A stretch of DNA of 64,000 nt, taken from positions 124,001-188,000 of the forward strand of contig NZ_JAGILA010000011.1 of the NCBI RefSeq assembly GCF_017874595.1, in the 5' to 3' direction. This stretch comes from Sinorhizobium kostiense (GTDB lineage Bacteria; Pseudomonadota; Alphaproteobacteria; Rhizobiales; Rhizobiaceae). The number at the start of each line of letters is the position of its first letter. Position 1 is the first letter of the stretch. The notes beneath the pieces were generated by a model that was given only the letters and a program-made list of their open reading frames with translations, did not search any database and had not been told where the DNA came from. Shown piece after piece: positions 8,789 through 16,434 of the stretch. Made by a program: the position numbers and the translations under genes.

Positions 8789-9055
8789 TCAGCTGAACCG
8801 GATTGCCATTTTTGCACGCGCCTTTGCGGCCTCTTCCTCGCGGTTGCGTGGAGGTTGCGAAGTCTCGAGAGACTGGAGCAAGTCGCGGGCGCATGCCGCG
8901 ATCGAATGGACCGCGAGGTCGAACGCCGCCTCATTGCGCTTCGACGGCTTGGTCGTTCCGCTCAGCTTGCGCACGAACTGAAGCGCGGCGTCGTGGATCT
9001 CCTCGTCCGTTGCTGGCGGATCGAAATTGAACAGGGGCTTTATGTTTCGGCACAT
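8789..9055 (-). CDS. DUF2277 family protein
   Basis: 88 residues starting MCRNIKPLFNFDPPATDEEI, the near-invariant opening of DUF2277 proteins found across alphaproteobacteria and actinobacteria. The rest is helical and charged, ending in an Arg/Lys-rich NREEEAAKARAKMA tail. Function is unknown in the family. It stands convergent to the racemase-like gene (13 nt between stops) and is not obviously in an operon. The short Met-Cys-Arg-Asn start and conserved NFDPPAT make the call secure despite the small size. Confidence 0.9.
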   Translation of the reverse strand: MCRNIKPLFNFDPPATDEEIHDAALQFVRKLSGTTKPSKRNEAAFDLAVHSIAACARDLLQSLETSQPPRNREEEAAKARAKMAIRFS

Positions 9056-9264
9056 GACTTGCTCCCGGTCATCTTATCTCCCCAAGCTGAGGAGAGAACT
9101 CGATGCTGCTGACCAAACATCTCACCGGAATCTATAATTGTCTTCGCTTTCATCAAGCCAAGCATCAAAAGTTCGACGGCGACTTTAGTGGCGTGCTGCT
9201 GCATGTCCTCCAAAATCGAGACAAAGACATGCAGCAATTCAAGGACTACAGCGACTTGCCGCCG

Positions 9265-10032
9265 TTATCCCTTCACACGGGCGAGCACGCGCTCCAGCGC
9301 GTCCGTCAGCGCCCGGCTCCCGCCGCCACGGTCAAAATCCTCGAATACCTGCTCGTTCAAGCCGCCCGGCGTCGAAAACTCGCGCCGCAGGGCGTCGAGC
9401 GCGGTTTGATCGGCCTTAGCCGCCCTCTGCGCCAAACTGGCGAAGAGCGGCGCCAGGTAGGCGCGCGCCTTGGCTTTCGCCATGCCCTTCTCGGCTAGCC
9501 AGCCGGCCGCCCGGTCAAGAATGCCGAAATAGGTCCCCATCAGTGCGCTGGCCACCGCGAGCAGGTCATATTCGTCTTTCGTTTCGCATTCGACGGCGCT
9601 GCCAAGGGCATCAAATATAGCCGCGATTTCGGCATTGGGGGGGAAGATGGCGGTAACGCCTTGGCGGTCGGCAACGAAGGGCAGCGGGATTGCCTGCGTG
9701 AGTTGTACGTCTTCGCCGATCCAGGTCAGGAGCTTGGAGCGGTCTGTCGCGGCGATAACGCTGACGATCGTCTGGCCTTCGCGGAACGACAGCGCAGTGA
9801 TCACCTCTTCCGCGACCTGCGGCCGGACGGCAAGAAGCAGGACGTCTGCTGCATCGAGCACTTCCTGATTGTCCGCCGCGATCCGCACGGCAGGGAACCA
9901 GCTTGCGAGCCGCGCCGCGATTTCAGCATTCCGCGGCGAAATGACGATCTCCGCGACCTCGAGCCCGGAGCCGACGATGCCCGTCACCATCGCCTCGGTG
10001 ATCGCACCTGTGCCGACGAAGCCGATGCGCAT
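9265..10032 (-). CDS. Pyrroline-5-carboxylate reductase family protein
   Basis: 255 residues with an N-terminal Rossmann motif MRIGFVGTGAITEAM and the ProC-type C-terminal dimerisation helices (FSTPGGLNEQ resembles the V-x-SPGGTT motif). Its ATG lies 1 nt past the stop of the upstream GntR gene, so the two are co-transcribed. In the hydroxyproline locus of S. meliloti a P5CR-like gene accompanies the pathway. The likely role is reducing a cyclic imine (delta-1-pyrroline type) formed from an imino acid; true proline biosynthesis is less likely given the context. Canonical PGTT is replaced by PGGL, so substrate preference may differ. Confidence 0.85.
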   Translation of the reverse strand: MRIGFVGTGAITEAMVTGIVGSGLEVAEIVISPRNAEIAARLASWFPAVRIAADNQEVLDAADVLLLAVRPQVAEEVITALSFREGQTIVSVIAATDRSKLLTWIGEDVQLTQAIPLPFVADRQGVTAIFPPNAEIAAIFDALGSAVECETKDEYDLLAVASALMGTYFGILDRAAGWLAEKGMAKAKARAYLAPLFASLAQRAAKADQTALDALRREFSTPGGLNEQVFEDFDRGGGSRALTDALERVLARVKG

Positions 10033-10033
10033 C

Positions 10034-10753
10034 CTATTCCGCTGCCTTTCGCCGTCCGAGCGAGACATCGGTCGTGTAATTCTCGCGCATGAAGTTGATG
10101 AAGTTCTGCTGGAACTGGCGCGTATGGGCATGGGCCAGCTCGTCGGCGAGATCGACATTCTGCAATCGTATCGCTTCCAGCATCTGGTTGTGCTCATCGG
10201 TCAGGAGATAACCCTCATGGGTTCGCTCCAAGTACTCGAAGTGGAGATGCAGCATGCGCTGGCCCTGGTTCAACAGCCGCTCGTAAAACGAGGCGAGATA
10301 GGGATTCTTGCCCGCATGAGCAATCGCCATGTGGAACTGCTTGTTGGCCTCCGACATCTGCAGGTGGTTGCCGGTCTTCACGGCCGCTTCGAATTCCTTC
10401 TGCCGCTTGGCGATCGCCTTCAAGTCCGCCTCCGTGCGCAGTTCCGCCGCAAGCCGGGTGTTCATGCGCTGCGCGATATCCAGCGCCTCGACATACTTCG
10501 GGAAGGTCGCGACTTCGATGGGCGCGACGATGGTGCTGCGGTTTGAGAGCGTGACGACCAGGTCCTCGCCGGCAAGCCGGATCAGCGCCTCGCGAACCGG
10601 CGATCGGGACATATCGAAGCGCTCGGCAAGCGTGTTCTCATCGAGAAGCTGACCAGGGGGAAGCGTGAGCGCCAAGATCTCGTTCCTGAGCGTCTCGTAA
10701 ACGCTTCTCCAGCCGGTGCCCTTGGCGCGCTTGGTTTCTGTCTCGTCAGACAC
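10034..10753 (-). CDS. hypR: GntR/FCD family regulator of the hydroxyproline locus (HypR-like)
   Basis: 239 residues: a winged helix at about 15-80 (SVYETLRNEILAL, then DMSRSPVREALIRLAGE) followed by an all-helical FCD ligand domain. The start is GTG at 10753, supported by GGGAAAGGGAC upstream; no in-frame ATG gives a complete winged helix. It is divergent from the ABC transporter operon, and two 22-bp direct repeats with internal dyad symmetry sit over that operon's promoter, so it is almost certainly the local repressor. The name follows HypR of S. meliloti, the GntR repressor of trans-4-hydroxyproline genes; assignment is by context and family, not by alignment. Confidence 0.85.
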   Translation of the reverse strand: MSDETETKRAKGTGWRSVYETLRNEILALTLPPGQLLDENTLAERFDMSRSPVREALIRLAGEDLVVTLSNRSTIVAPIEVATFPKYVEALDIAQRMNTRLAAELRTEADLKAIAKRQKEFEAAVKTGNHLQMSEANKQFHMAIAHAGKNPYLASFYERLLNQGQRMLHLHFEYLERTHEGYLLTDEHNQMLEAIRLQNVDLADELAHAHTRQFQQNFINFMRENYTTDVSLGRRKAAE

Positions 10754-10824
10754 TTACGTCCCTTTCCCACGATCCACATGCATAAGGCCAGAATGCACGT
10801 CTCCAGACAATGTAATTTTTCCGC

Positions 10825-10879
10825 TTGACAATGTCGACATGAAGACGACATAAATTTCAATGTCGACACGAAGACGACA
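10825..10879 (+). promoter_or_regulatory. Promoter with two tandem GntR-type operators upstream of the hyp transporter operon
   Basis: A consensus -35 TTGACA at 10825-10830 is followed after 18 nt by CATAAA (10849-10854) as a possible -10. Two nearly identical 22-mers start at 10829 and 10858, 29 nt apart, each reading ATGTCG-N9-CGACA(T/C) in its core. Each core is itself an imperfect inverted repeat, and the first fills the spacer between the promoter hexamers. Binding there would block RNA polymerase, the arrangement expected for repression by the divergent GntR protein. Confidence 0.75.
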
Positions 10880-10938
10880 CAAGATCGGCTCAAGCCGACG
10901 AGAGGAACCGCGCGTCCCGCGCACGCCAAACAGAGGAA

Positions 10939-11778
10939 ATGATGATGCTTTCGAAGATGCTTTCGCCCGTTCTGCGGGCGCTGCCTGCGCTCGCACTGAT
11001 CACAGGCCTTTCAACTGCCGCCGCTTCTGCCCAAACCGCCGAAGGCTATTGGCAAGGCGTACAGAAGGCGGGCGTTCTTCGTTGCGGCGCGGCCGTCGCT
11101 CCACCCTACGTCATGCGCGATCCGGCCTCGGGCGACTATACCGGCTTCTTCGCCGATCTTTGCCGCGAGTTCGCCGATGTCCTGAAGGTCAAGCCGGAAT
11201 TCGTCGATACGACCTGGGACAACATCGTCGCCGGCCTGCAGGCGGGTAAATGGGATCTTTCGCTGGCGCTGAACAGGACGCCGGCCCGAGCCATGGCGGT
11301 GCAGTTCTCCGTTCCGGCGATGGAGTACCAGATCTCGCTTGCCTACAATAAGGAGAACCCGAAAATTCCGAGCGGCGCGACCTCGGTTGCGGACATCGAC
11401 AAGAAGGACGTGACCCTCGCAGTCATGTCGGGAACCGCCCAGGACAAGGCAATCTCCGCCGCGGTGAAGAATGCCACCATCCTGCGTCTGCCGGGCAATG
11501 ACGAAACGCGCCTCGCGGTCGTCTCCAGGCGCGCAGATATTCTCGTCGATGCTTCCGACACCAACCAGCTCTTCCTTCAGTCGAATCCCGATTGGGCGGT
11601 CGCCCTGAACCCCGAGCCGGCGCTGGCGAAGCAGGGCGTGGCCTTCGGTCTACCGCATCAGCTCTCGGCCGCCGACGTCGAGGTGGTGAATATCTTCCTC
11701 GAAGAGAAGGTTGCGACCGGCCACGTGGACGAGCTGATCCGCAAGGCCGTCGATGAGGTGCTGAAAAGCGCACAGTGA
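10939..11778 (+). CDS. ABC transporter substrate-binding protein, polar amino acid (PAAT) family
   Basis: Up to 279 residues with a Sec signal peptide (ALPALALITGLSTAAASAQ) and an SBP_bac_3 fold: GVLRCGAAVAPPYVMRD, GFFADLCREFADVL, WDNIVAGLQAGKWDLSLAL. Three ATGs lie in a row at 10939, 10942 and 10945. The AGAGGA site at 10932-10937 favours the third by spacing, so the real start may be 10945. It is the first gene of the operon and defines periplasmic capture of the amino or imino acid. With the downstream enzymes I infer 4-hydroxyproline as ligand, as for HypM of S. meliloti. Confidence 0.9.
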   Translation: MMMLSKMLSPVLRALPALALITGLSTAAASAQTAEGYWQGVQKAGVLRCGAAVAPPYVMRDPASGDYTGFFADLCREFADVLKVKPEFVDTTWDNIVAGLQAGKWDLSLALNRTPARAMAVQFSVPAMEYQISLAYNKENPKIPSGATSVADIDKKDVTLAVMSGTAQDKAISAAVKNATILRLPGNDETRLAVVSRRADILVDASDTNQLFLQSNPDWAVALNPEPALAKQGVAFGLPHQLSAADVEVVNIFLEEKVATGHVDELIRKAVDEVLKSAQ

Positions 11779-11849
11779 CGTCAGCCGGGCCGAGCGCGAC
11801 CAAGGCTTGCCCGGCCCGTCATCCCTTCTTTTGACCAGCGAGATCGGCG

Positions 11850-12629
11850 ATGACCATGTCCTTCAGTGCCCCCCTTGTCAAAATCCAGTCCCTTCACAAG
11901 AGCTACGGACCGCACATCCAGGTGCTCAAGGGACTCGACGTCGAGATGAAGCCCGGCGAAAGGGTCGTGGTCATCGGCCCGAGCGGCGGCGGCAAGAGCA
12001 CCCTGCTGCGCGTGATGATGGGCCTCGAGAAGATCGACAGCGGCTCGATCAGCTTCGGCGGCAAGCCCTACATATTCTCCGAGGGAGCCGACAGGAAAAC
12101 CGTCATCGATACCGAGGTGCGGCGCTCGATCGGGATGGTGTTCCAGCACTACACGCTGTTCCCGCATCTGAGCGTCATACAGAATCTGATCCTGGCACCC
12201 TGCAAGGTCAGGGGCGAAAACAAGGCGAGTGCCACCAAGCGCGCCCAGGCGTTGCTCGAACGGTTTGGTCTTGGCGCCAAGGCCAGTGCCTATCCGGCCC
12301 AGCTTTCCGGAGGGCAGAAGCAGCGCGTGGCGATCGCCCGCGCGCTGATGCTCGATCCGAAGCTGATGCTGTTCGACGAGGTGACATCGGCGCTCGATCC
12401 CGAACTTGTCGCCGAGGTCGAGCAGGTGATCCTGCAGCTTGCCGGCCAGGACATGCCGATGATGATCGTCACCCATGACATGTGGTTTGCGAAGAACATC
12501 GCCTCGCGCGTCATCTTCTGCGCCGGCGGCGTGGTCGTCGAGGATGGGCCGCCGGAGCAGGTGCTCGGCTCGCCCAAGGAAGAGCGCACCCGCGAATTCA
12601 TCGATCGCGTCTTCCATATTCGACACTAG
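11850..12629 (+). CDS. ABC transporter ATP-binding protein, polar amino acid type
   Basis: 259 residues. Walker A GPSGGGKST, the signature LSGGQKQRVAIARAL and Walker B LMLFDEVTSALD are all intact, and the H-loop is VTHDM. The domain layout is the HisP/GlnQ type. It follows the binding protein and precedes two permeases with short gaps, making a complete importer. ATG 11850 and ATG 11856 are both possible starts; neither has a strong ribosome site. Confidence 0.92.
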   Translation: MTMSFSAPLVKIQSLHKSYGPHIQVLKGLDVEMKPGERVVVIGPSGGGKSTLLRVMMGLEKIDSGSISFGGKPYIFSEGADRKTVIDTEVRRSIGMVFQHYTLFPHLSVIQNLILAPCKVRGENKASATKRAQALLERFGLGAKASAYPAQLSGGQKQRVAIARALMLDPKLMLFDEVTSALDPELVAEVEQVILQLAGQDMPMMIVTHDMWFAKNIASRVIFCAGGVVVEDGPPEQVLGSPKEERTREFIDRVFHIRH

Positions 12630-12638
12630 GAGGGGAAG

Positions 12639-13301
12639 ATGGATTATTCCTTCGACTTCCAGTCCGTCTCCTTCGGACCGCTCTGGGAAGGCCTGATCGT
12701 CACCCTTCAATTGACGATCGCCGCCAATCTGATCGGCATCGTGTTCGGCTTTCCGCTAGCGCTGTTGATCATGAGCCGCTTCGCACCGGCTCGGTTGCCG
12801 GCGATGCTCTTCGTCGAATTCTTCCGCTGCACGCCGGCGATCGTCCAGATCGTCTGGTTCTTCTACTGCGTGCCGATGCTGTTTAACGTCTTTCTCGGTT
12901 CGATGACGATGGGCATCATGGCGCTCGGCCTCAACCTGATGGCCTTCAACGCCGAGGCCTATCGCGCCGCTATCCAGGCGGTCCCGCGCGAACAGCTCGA
13001 TGCCAGTATCGCCCTTGGCCTCAATCCGCTCCAGCGCACCCTCTACATCGTGCTGCCGACAGCGGTTCGTGCCTCGATACCTGTTCTGCTCACCAACGGC
13101 ATCGGCATTTTCCAGCAGAGCGCGCTGGTCGCCATCGTCGCCGTACAGGACCTCATGTATCAGGCAAAGACGCTCGCGACGGAGACCTATCGGCCGATCG
13201 AGACGTTTACCGTTGTCGCGCTCGTCTACTTCGCCGTTTCGTTTCCCGTCTCGCAGATCGTCGGCTACCTCGAACGCCGCCGGCAACTGATTATGAGCTG
13301 A
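12639..13301 (+). CDS. ABC transporter permease, His/Glu/Gln/Arg/opine type
   Basis: 220 residues with about five membrane segments and the EAA loop NAEAYRAAIQAVPREQLDASIALGL typical of PAAT permeases. A strong AGGAGGGGAAG site precedes the ATG, 9 nt after the ATPase stop. FFRCTPAIVQIVWFFY is the usual segment before the third helix. It pairs with the following, homologous permease to form a heterodimeric membrane pore. Confidence 0.91.
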   Translation: MDYSFDFQSVSFGPLWEGLIVTLQLTIAANLIGIVFGFPLALLIMSRFAPARLPAMLFVEFFRCTPAIVQIVWFFYCVPMLFNVFLGSMTMGIMALGLNLMAFNAEAYRAAIQAVPREQLDASIALGLNPLQRTLYIVLPTAVRASIPVLLTNGIGIFQQSALVAIVAVQDLMYQAKTLATETYRPIETFTVVALVYFAVSFPVSQIVGYLERRRQLIMS

Positions 13302-13312
13302 GGAGAAGACCC

Positions 13313-13978
13313 ATGACACTCGACTTCTCCATCGTTCTTCGCTTCCAGGAAGCGCTGGCGCTCGGTCTATGGATGACGATCAAGCTGACGCTGATCTGCG
13401 TCGTGCTTGGCTGCAGCCTCGGATTTTCCATCGGCCTCGCCCGGACATCGCGTAGCGCCCTGTTGCGAGCGGCCTCCAGTATTTATGTCGAGTTCTTCCG
13501 CGGCACGCCGGTGCTCGTCCAGCTCTTCTGGATATTCTTCTGCCTGCCGCTGATCCTCGGCGTCGAGCTCTCAAATCTTACCTCCGGGGTCATCGCACTC
13601 ACCCTCTACATGGGCGCGATCAGCAGCGAGACGTTCCGGGCGTCGCTCAAGTCCATCGGACCCGAACAACTCGACGCCTGCGTGGCGCTTGACCTTCCGC
13701 GCCGCGTTCAGGTGACGAGCGTTATCTTGCCCCAGGCGGTGCTGCGGGCCGTTCCGACGTTGCTGTCGAACTGCGTCAGCCTGTTCAAGGAAAGCGCGCT
13801 CGTCTCCGCCGTCGGCATGGCCGATCTTATGTTCGTCGGCCAGAACATTTCCAACAACACGGCGCGCCCCGTCGAGGTGCTGACCGTCGTCGCCCTCATC
13901 TACTTCGTCATCGCGTTCCCGCTGACCCGTGCCGTTACGCTGGTCGAGCGGCGGGTGCTCGCCAAGCTCGCGATCTGA
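13313..13978 (+). CDS. ABC transporter permease, His/Glu/Gln/Arg/opine type (second subunit)
   Basis: 221 residues, homologous to the preceding permease: FFRGTPVLVQLFWIFF and the EAA loop SSETFRASLKSIGPEQLDACVALDL. Start 13313 has an AGGAGA site and lies 11 nt past the previous stop. It completes the importer. No odd features; five predicted membrane helices. Confidence 0.91.
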   Translation: MTLDFSIVLRFQEALALGLWMTIKLTLICVVLGCSLGFSIGLARTSRSALLRAASSIYVEFFRGTPVLVQLFWIFFCLPLILGVELSNLTSGVIALTLYMGAISSETFRASLKSIGPEQLDACVALDLPRRVQVTSVILPQAVLRAVPTLLSNCVSLFKESALVSAVGMADLMFVGQNISNNTARPVEVLTVVALIYFVIAFPLTRAVTLVERRVLAKLAI

Positions 13979-14006
13979 ACCGAATTCTTTCGAAAGGAGA
14001 TATTCC

Positions 14007-14885
14007 ATGAAACTTTCCGGCGTCATGCCCGCCCTCGTCACCCCGTTCGACGCGAACGACAGGGTCGACTTCAAGGCTTTTGAAAAGCTTCTGGCACATC
14101 TGCGTGAGGCCGGCGTCACCGGCTGGGTGCCGAACGGTTCGACCGGTGAGTACTTCAGCCAGTCGACGGAAGAGCGCCGCGAGGTGCTGCAGTTCGTGAA
14201 GGATTTCGTCAAGCCCGGCGAAGCTCTGATCGCCGGTACCAACGCCCCCGCCACGCGCGAGGTGATCGAGCAGACTGCCATGGCCAAGGAAATCGGCTAC
14301 GACACCGTCCTGCTGGCGCCGCCCTTCTACACCCGCCCGACACAAGCAGAACTCATCAAGCACTATGAAACCGTGCTTGCAGCGGTTGACGTCAATCTGG
14401 TGCTCTACAGCTATCCGGCCAAGGACGGATCGGACATCAGTTTCGAGCTGATGGATCATTTTGCCGACAATCCGCGCGTAATCGGCATTAAGGAAAGCTC
14501 GGGCGTACTGCAACGCGCCATCGACATCGCCAGCCGTTACGAGGGAAAGATCCAGCTTGTCAGCGGCTCCGACGACATAGCGCTGGACTTCATGTTCTGG
14601 GGCGCCGAGTCCTGGATCTGCGGGCCGTCGAACTGCATGGCGAAGGCCTGCTGCGACCTCGACCGCACCTACAAGGCCGGCGACATCGGCAAAGCTCGCG
14701 AGATGATGAAGACGCTTTACCGCGCGATGAACATCCTTGAGTCCGGCAAGTTCGTTCAGAAGATCAAGTACGGGTGCGAGCTGCAGGGCCTGCCGGTCGG
14801 GGAATGCCGCGCGCCGCTCGGACCGCTGGCGGATGAGGAAAAGGCTGAGTTCCGCGCGGCAATGGAGCCGATCCTGAACTGGTAA
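14007..14885 (+). CDS. hypD: DHDPS/N-acetylneuraminate lyase family enzyme, probable HypD (pyrroline-hydroxycarboxylate deaminase)
   Basis: 292 residues, the standard length for this class I aldolase-fold family. The Schiff-base Lys162 (IGIKESSG) and the catalytic Tyr134 (VLYSYPAKDG) align with Lys161 and Tyr133 of E. coli DapA; the NGSTGEY loop binds the alpha-keto acid carboxylate. In hydroxyproline loci this family converts delta-1-pyrroline-4-hydroxy-2-carboxylate to alpha-ketoglutarate semialdehyde with loss of ammonia, which fits the aldehyde dehydrogenase downstream. Start 14007 has AAAGGAGA at ideal spacing. A true lysine-biosynthetic role is unlikely in this operon. Confidence 0.86.
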   Translation: MKLSGVMPALVTPFDANDRVDFKAFEKLLAHLREAGVTGWVPNGSTGEYFSQSTEERREVLQFVKDFVKPGEALIAGTNAPATREVIEQTAMAKEIGYDTVLLAPPFYTRPTQAELIKHYETVLAAVDVNLVLYSYPAKDGSDISFELMDHFADNPRVIGIKESSGVLQRAIDIASRYEGKIQLVSGSDDIALDFMFWGAESWICGPSNCMAKACCDLDRTYKAGDIGKAREMMKTLYRAMNILESGKFVQKIKYGCELQGLPVGECRAPLGPLADEEKAEFRAAMEPILNW

Positions 14886-14968
14886 GCAAACGCGGGACGG
14901 AGCGGCAAACGGGGCACCGCCCCGATAAATCCTGGCCTACCGATCCTCACTATTCTGGAGCCATTTCA

Positions 14969-15151
14969 ATGCGTTTCAAGAAGGTCCTGTCTGTCGTCGA
15001 CTGCCACGCCGAAGGGGAAAGCGGCAAGGTTGTTGTTGGCGGGGTCGGCCAGGTTCCCGGCGAGACCATGTTCGAAAAGCGGGTTCATCTCGAGACGCAC
15101 ATGGACGACATCCGCAAGATGGTGCTTTACACTTGGATGCAGGCACTTTGA
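14969..15151 (+). pseudogene. Truncated proline racemase/hydroxyproline 2-epimerase gene (N-terminal 55 codons only)
   Basis: The 60-codon frame begins MRFKKVLSVVDCHAEGE and continues with VVVGGVGQVPGETMF and HMDDIRKMVLY. This is the N-terminus of the proline racemase superfamily (normally about 310-345 residues). After Tyr55, where relatives read EPRG, the sequence switches to TWMQAL and stops. No later segment of the family is present before the oxidase gene that starts 8 nt on, so an internal deletion has removed about 80 percent of the gene. Its TGGAG ribosome site is intact, and because the oxidase lacks a good site of its own, translating the stump may still help translate that gene. 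Confidence 0.82.
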
Positions 15152-15158
15152 CAACGAC

Positions 15159-16409
15159 ATGACAAACAGCAGAGACAAAACCGTTGTTGTCGGTGCCGGC
15201 GTCATCGGCGTCGCCATTGCCTACGAGCTCCAGCGCCGCGGCCTGTCTGTGGAATTGGTAGACCGCGACGCGCCGGGCAAGGGTGCTTCCTACGGCAATA
15301 TGGCGAGCATTGCAGTCACCGAGTTCATGCCGGCCTCGCGTCCCGGCGTCTGGGCGCAGATGCCGAAATGGTTGCTCGACCCGGAGGGGCCGGTGCGCAT
15401 CCGGCCCGCTTACATGCCGAAACTCATTCCTTGGTTCCTGCGCTTCCTCGCCGCCAGCCGGCCCTCGAAGCTGCGCGAACTGGAGGCGGCAGGCGCGAAC
15501 CTGTGCAGCCGCGCGCTGGAGGATTTCGAGGCGCTGCTGAAGGAGACGGGGCTCACTTACATGCTGAGCGGCGAAGGCTGCCTCAGCCTTTATACCGATG
15601 AGGCGGAATTTCGAGCCGACCGCGATCATATCGAGATCCTCGAACGATTCGGCTTCCGCCACCAAATCCTCCGCGGCGATGCCATCCGCGATCTCGAACC
15701 GGCCCTGGCGTCGAAGATCGCCAAGGCTGTGTTGTTCCCCGACAACCGCTCTGTTTCAGATCCCTACCGGCTGGTGACGGCGCTTGCAGAACGGTTCCAG
15801 GCGCTCGGCGGCACCATCGGGACCGGCGAGGTCGTCGGCTTCGAGCAAGGCGATGGGAACGTTTCGGCAGTCAGGCTCGCCGATGGCCGCAGGCTTTCGG
15901 CGGATCGCGTGGTGCTGGCGGCAGGAGCTTTCACCGCCCGGCTGTCGCGACTTCTCGGTGAGCTGATTCCGCTCGAAACCGAACGCGGCTACCATACGCA
16001 AATCATGGCTCCGGGCATTTCGATGCGCCATTCGATCATCTGGCCGGCGCGCGCCTTCATGGTCACGCCCACGGCCGGTGGCATCCGCGTCGGCGGCACG
16101 GTGGAGATGGCGGGTCTCGATGCCGCGCCGGATTACCGGCGCGCCAAAGTCCTCGTGAAACGTGCGCGGGAGGCCCTGCCTGACCTTCGGGCGGACGGAG
16201 CCACCGAGTGGATGGGCCATCGTCCAGCGCTTCCCGACACGGTGCCGATCATCGGTCCTTCCGTGAAGCATCGCGGCGTCTATTACGCCACCGGGCACGG
16301 TCATCTGGGCCTGACTTATGCCGCGACGACTGCCCGGCTGATCGGCGATCTCATGACCGACCAGACACCGCCAATCGATCTCAAACCCTATCGCGTCGAC
16401 CGTTTCTGA
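15159..16409 (+). CDS. hypO: D-hydroxyproline/D-amino acid oxidase or dehydrogenase, DAO family (HypO-like)
   Basis: 416 residues: FAD loop G12-A-G-V-I-G17, DRDAPGKGASYGNMASIAV after the second strand, and the C-terminal substrate/FAD segment WMGHRPALPDTVPIIG with ATGHGHLGLT. These features are typical of DadA-like single-subunit D-amino acid dehydrogenases and of HypO in rhizobial hydroxyproline loci, which oxidises cis-4-hydroxy-D-proline to the pyrroline imine that the DHDPS-fold enzyme then deaminates. The start at 15159 has no good ribosome site and lies 8 nt after the stop of the epimerase stump, so translational coupling is likely. Confidence 0.87.
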   Translation: MTNSRDKTVVVGAGVIGVAIAYELQRRGLSVELVDRDAPGKGASYGNMASIAVTEFMPASRPGVWAQMPKWLLDPEGPVRIRPAYMPKLIPWFLRFLAASRPSKLRELEAAGANLCSRALEDFEALLKETGLTYMLSGEGCLSLYTDEAEFRADRDHIEILERFGFRHQILRGDAIRDLEPALASKIAKAVLFPDNRSVSDPYRLVTALAERFQALGGTIGTGEVVGFEQGDGNVSAVRLADGRRLSADRVVLAAGAFTARLSRLLGELIPLETERGYHTQIMAPGISMRHSIIWPARAFMVTPTAGGIRVGGTVEMAGLDAAPDYRRAKVLVKRAREALPDLRADGATEWMGHRPALPDTVPIIGPSVKHRGVYYATGHGHLGLTYAATTARLIGDLMTDQTPPIDLKPYRVDRF

Positions 16410-16434
16410 GGCGAGGGCAAGAAGGGAGAACACC

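Noticed and set aside
9040-9264. Small open frames on both strands between the DUF2277 and P5CR-like genes
   Set aside because: Short, no good ribosome site, no recognisable protein; treated as intergenic.
14007-14885. DapA for lysine biosynthesis
   Set aside because: The operon contains a hydroxyproline-type oxidase, a proline-racemase-family enzyme and an aldehyde dehydrogenase, and no lysine genes.
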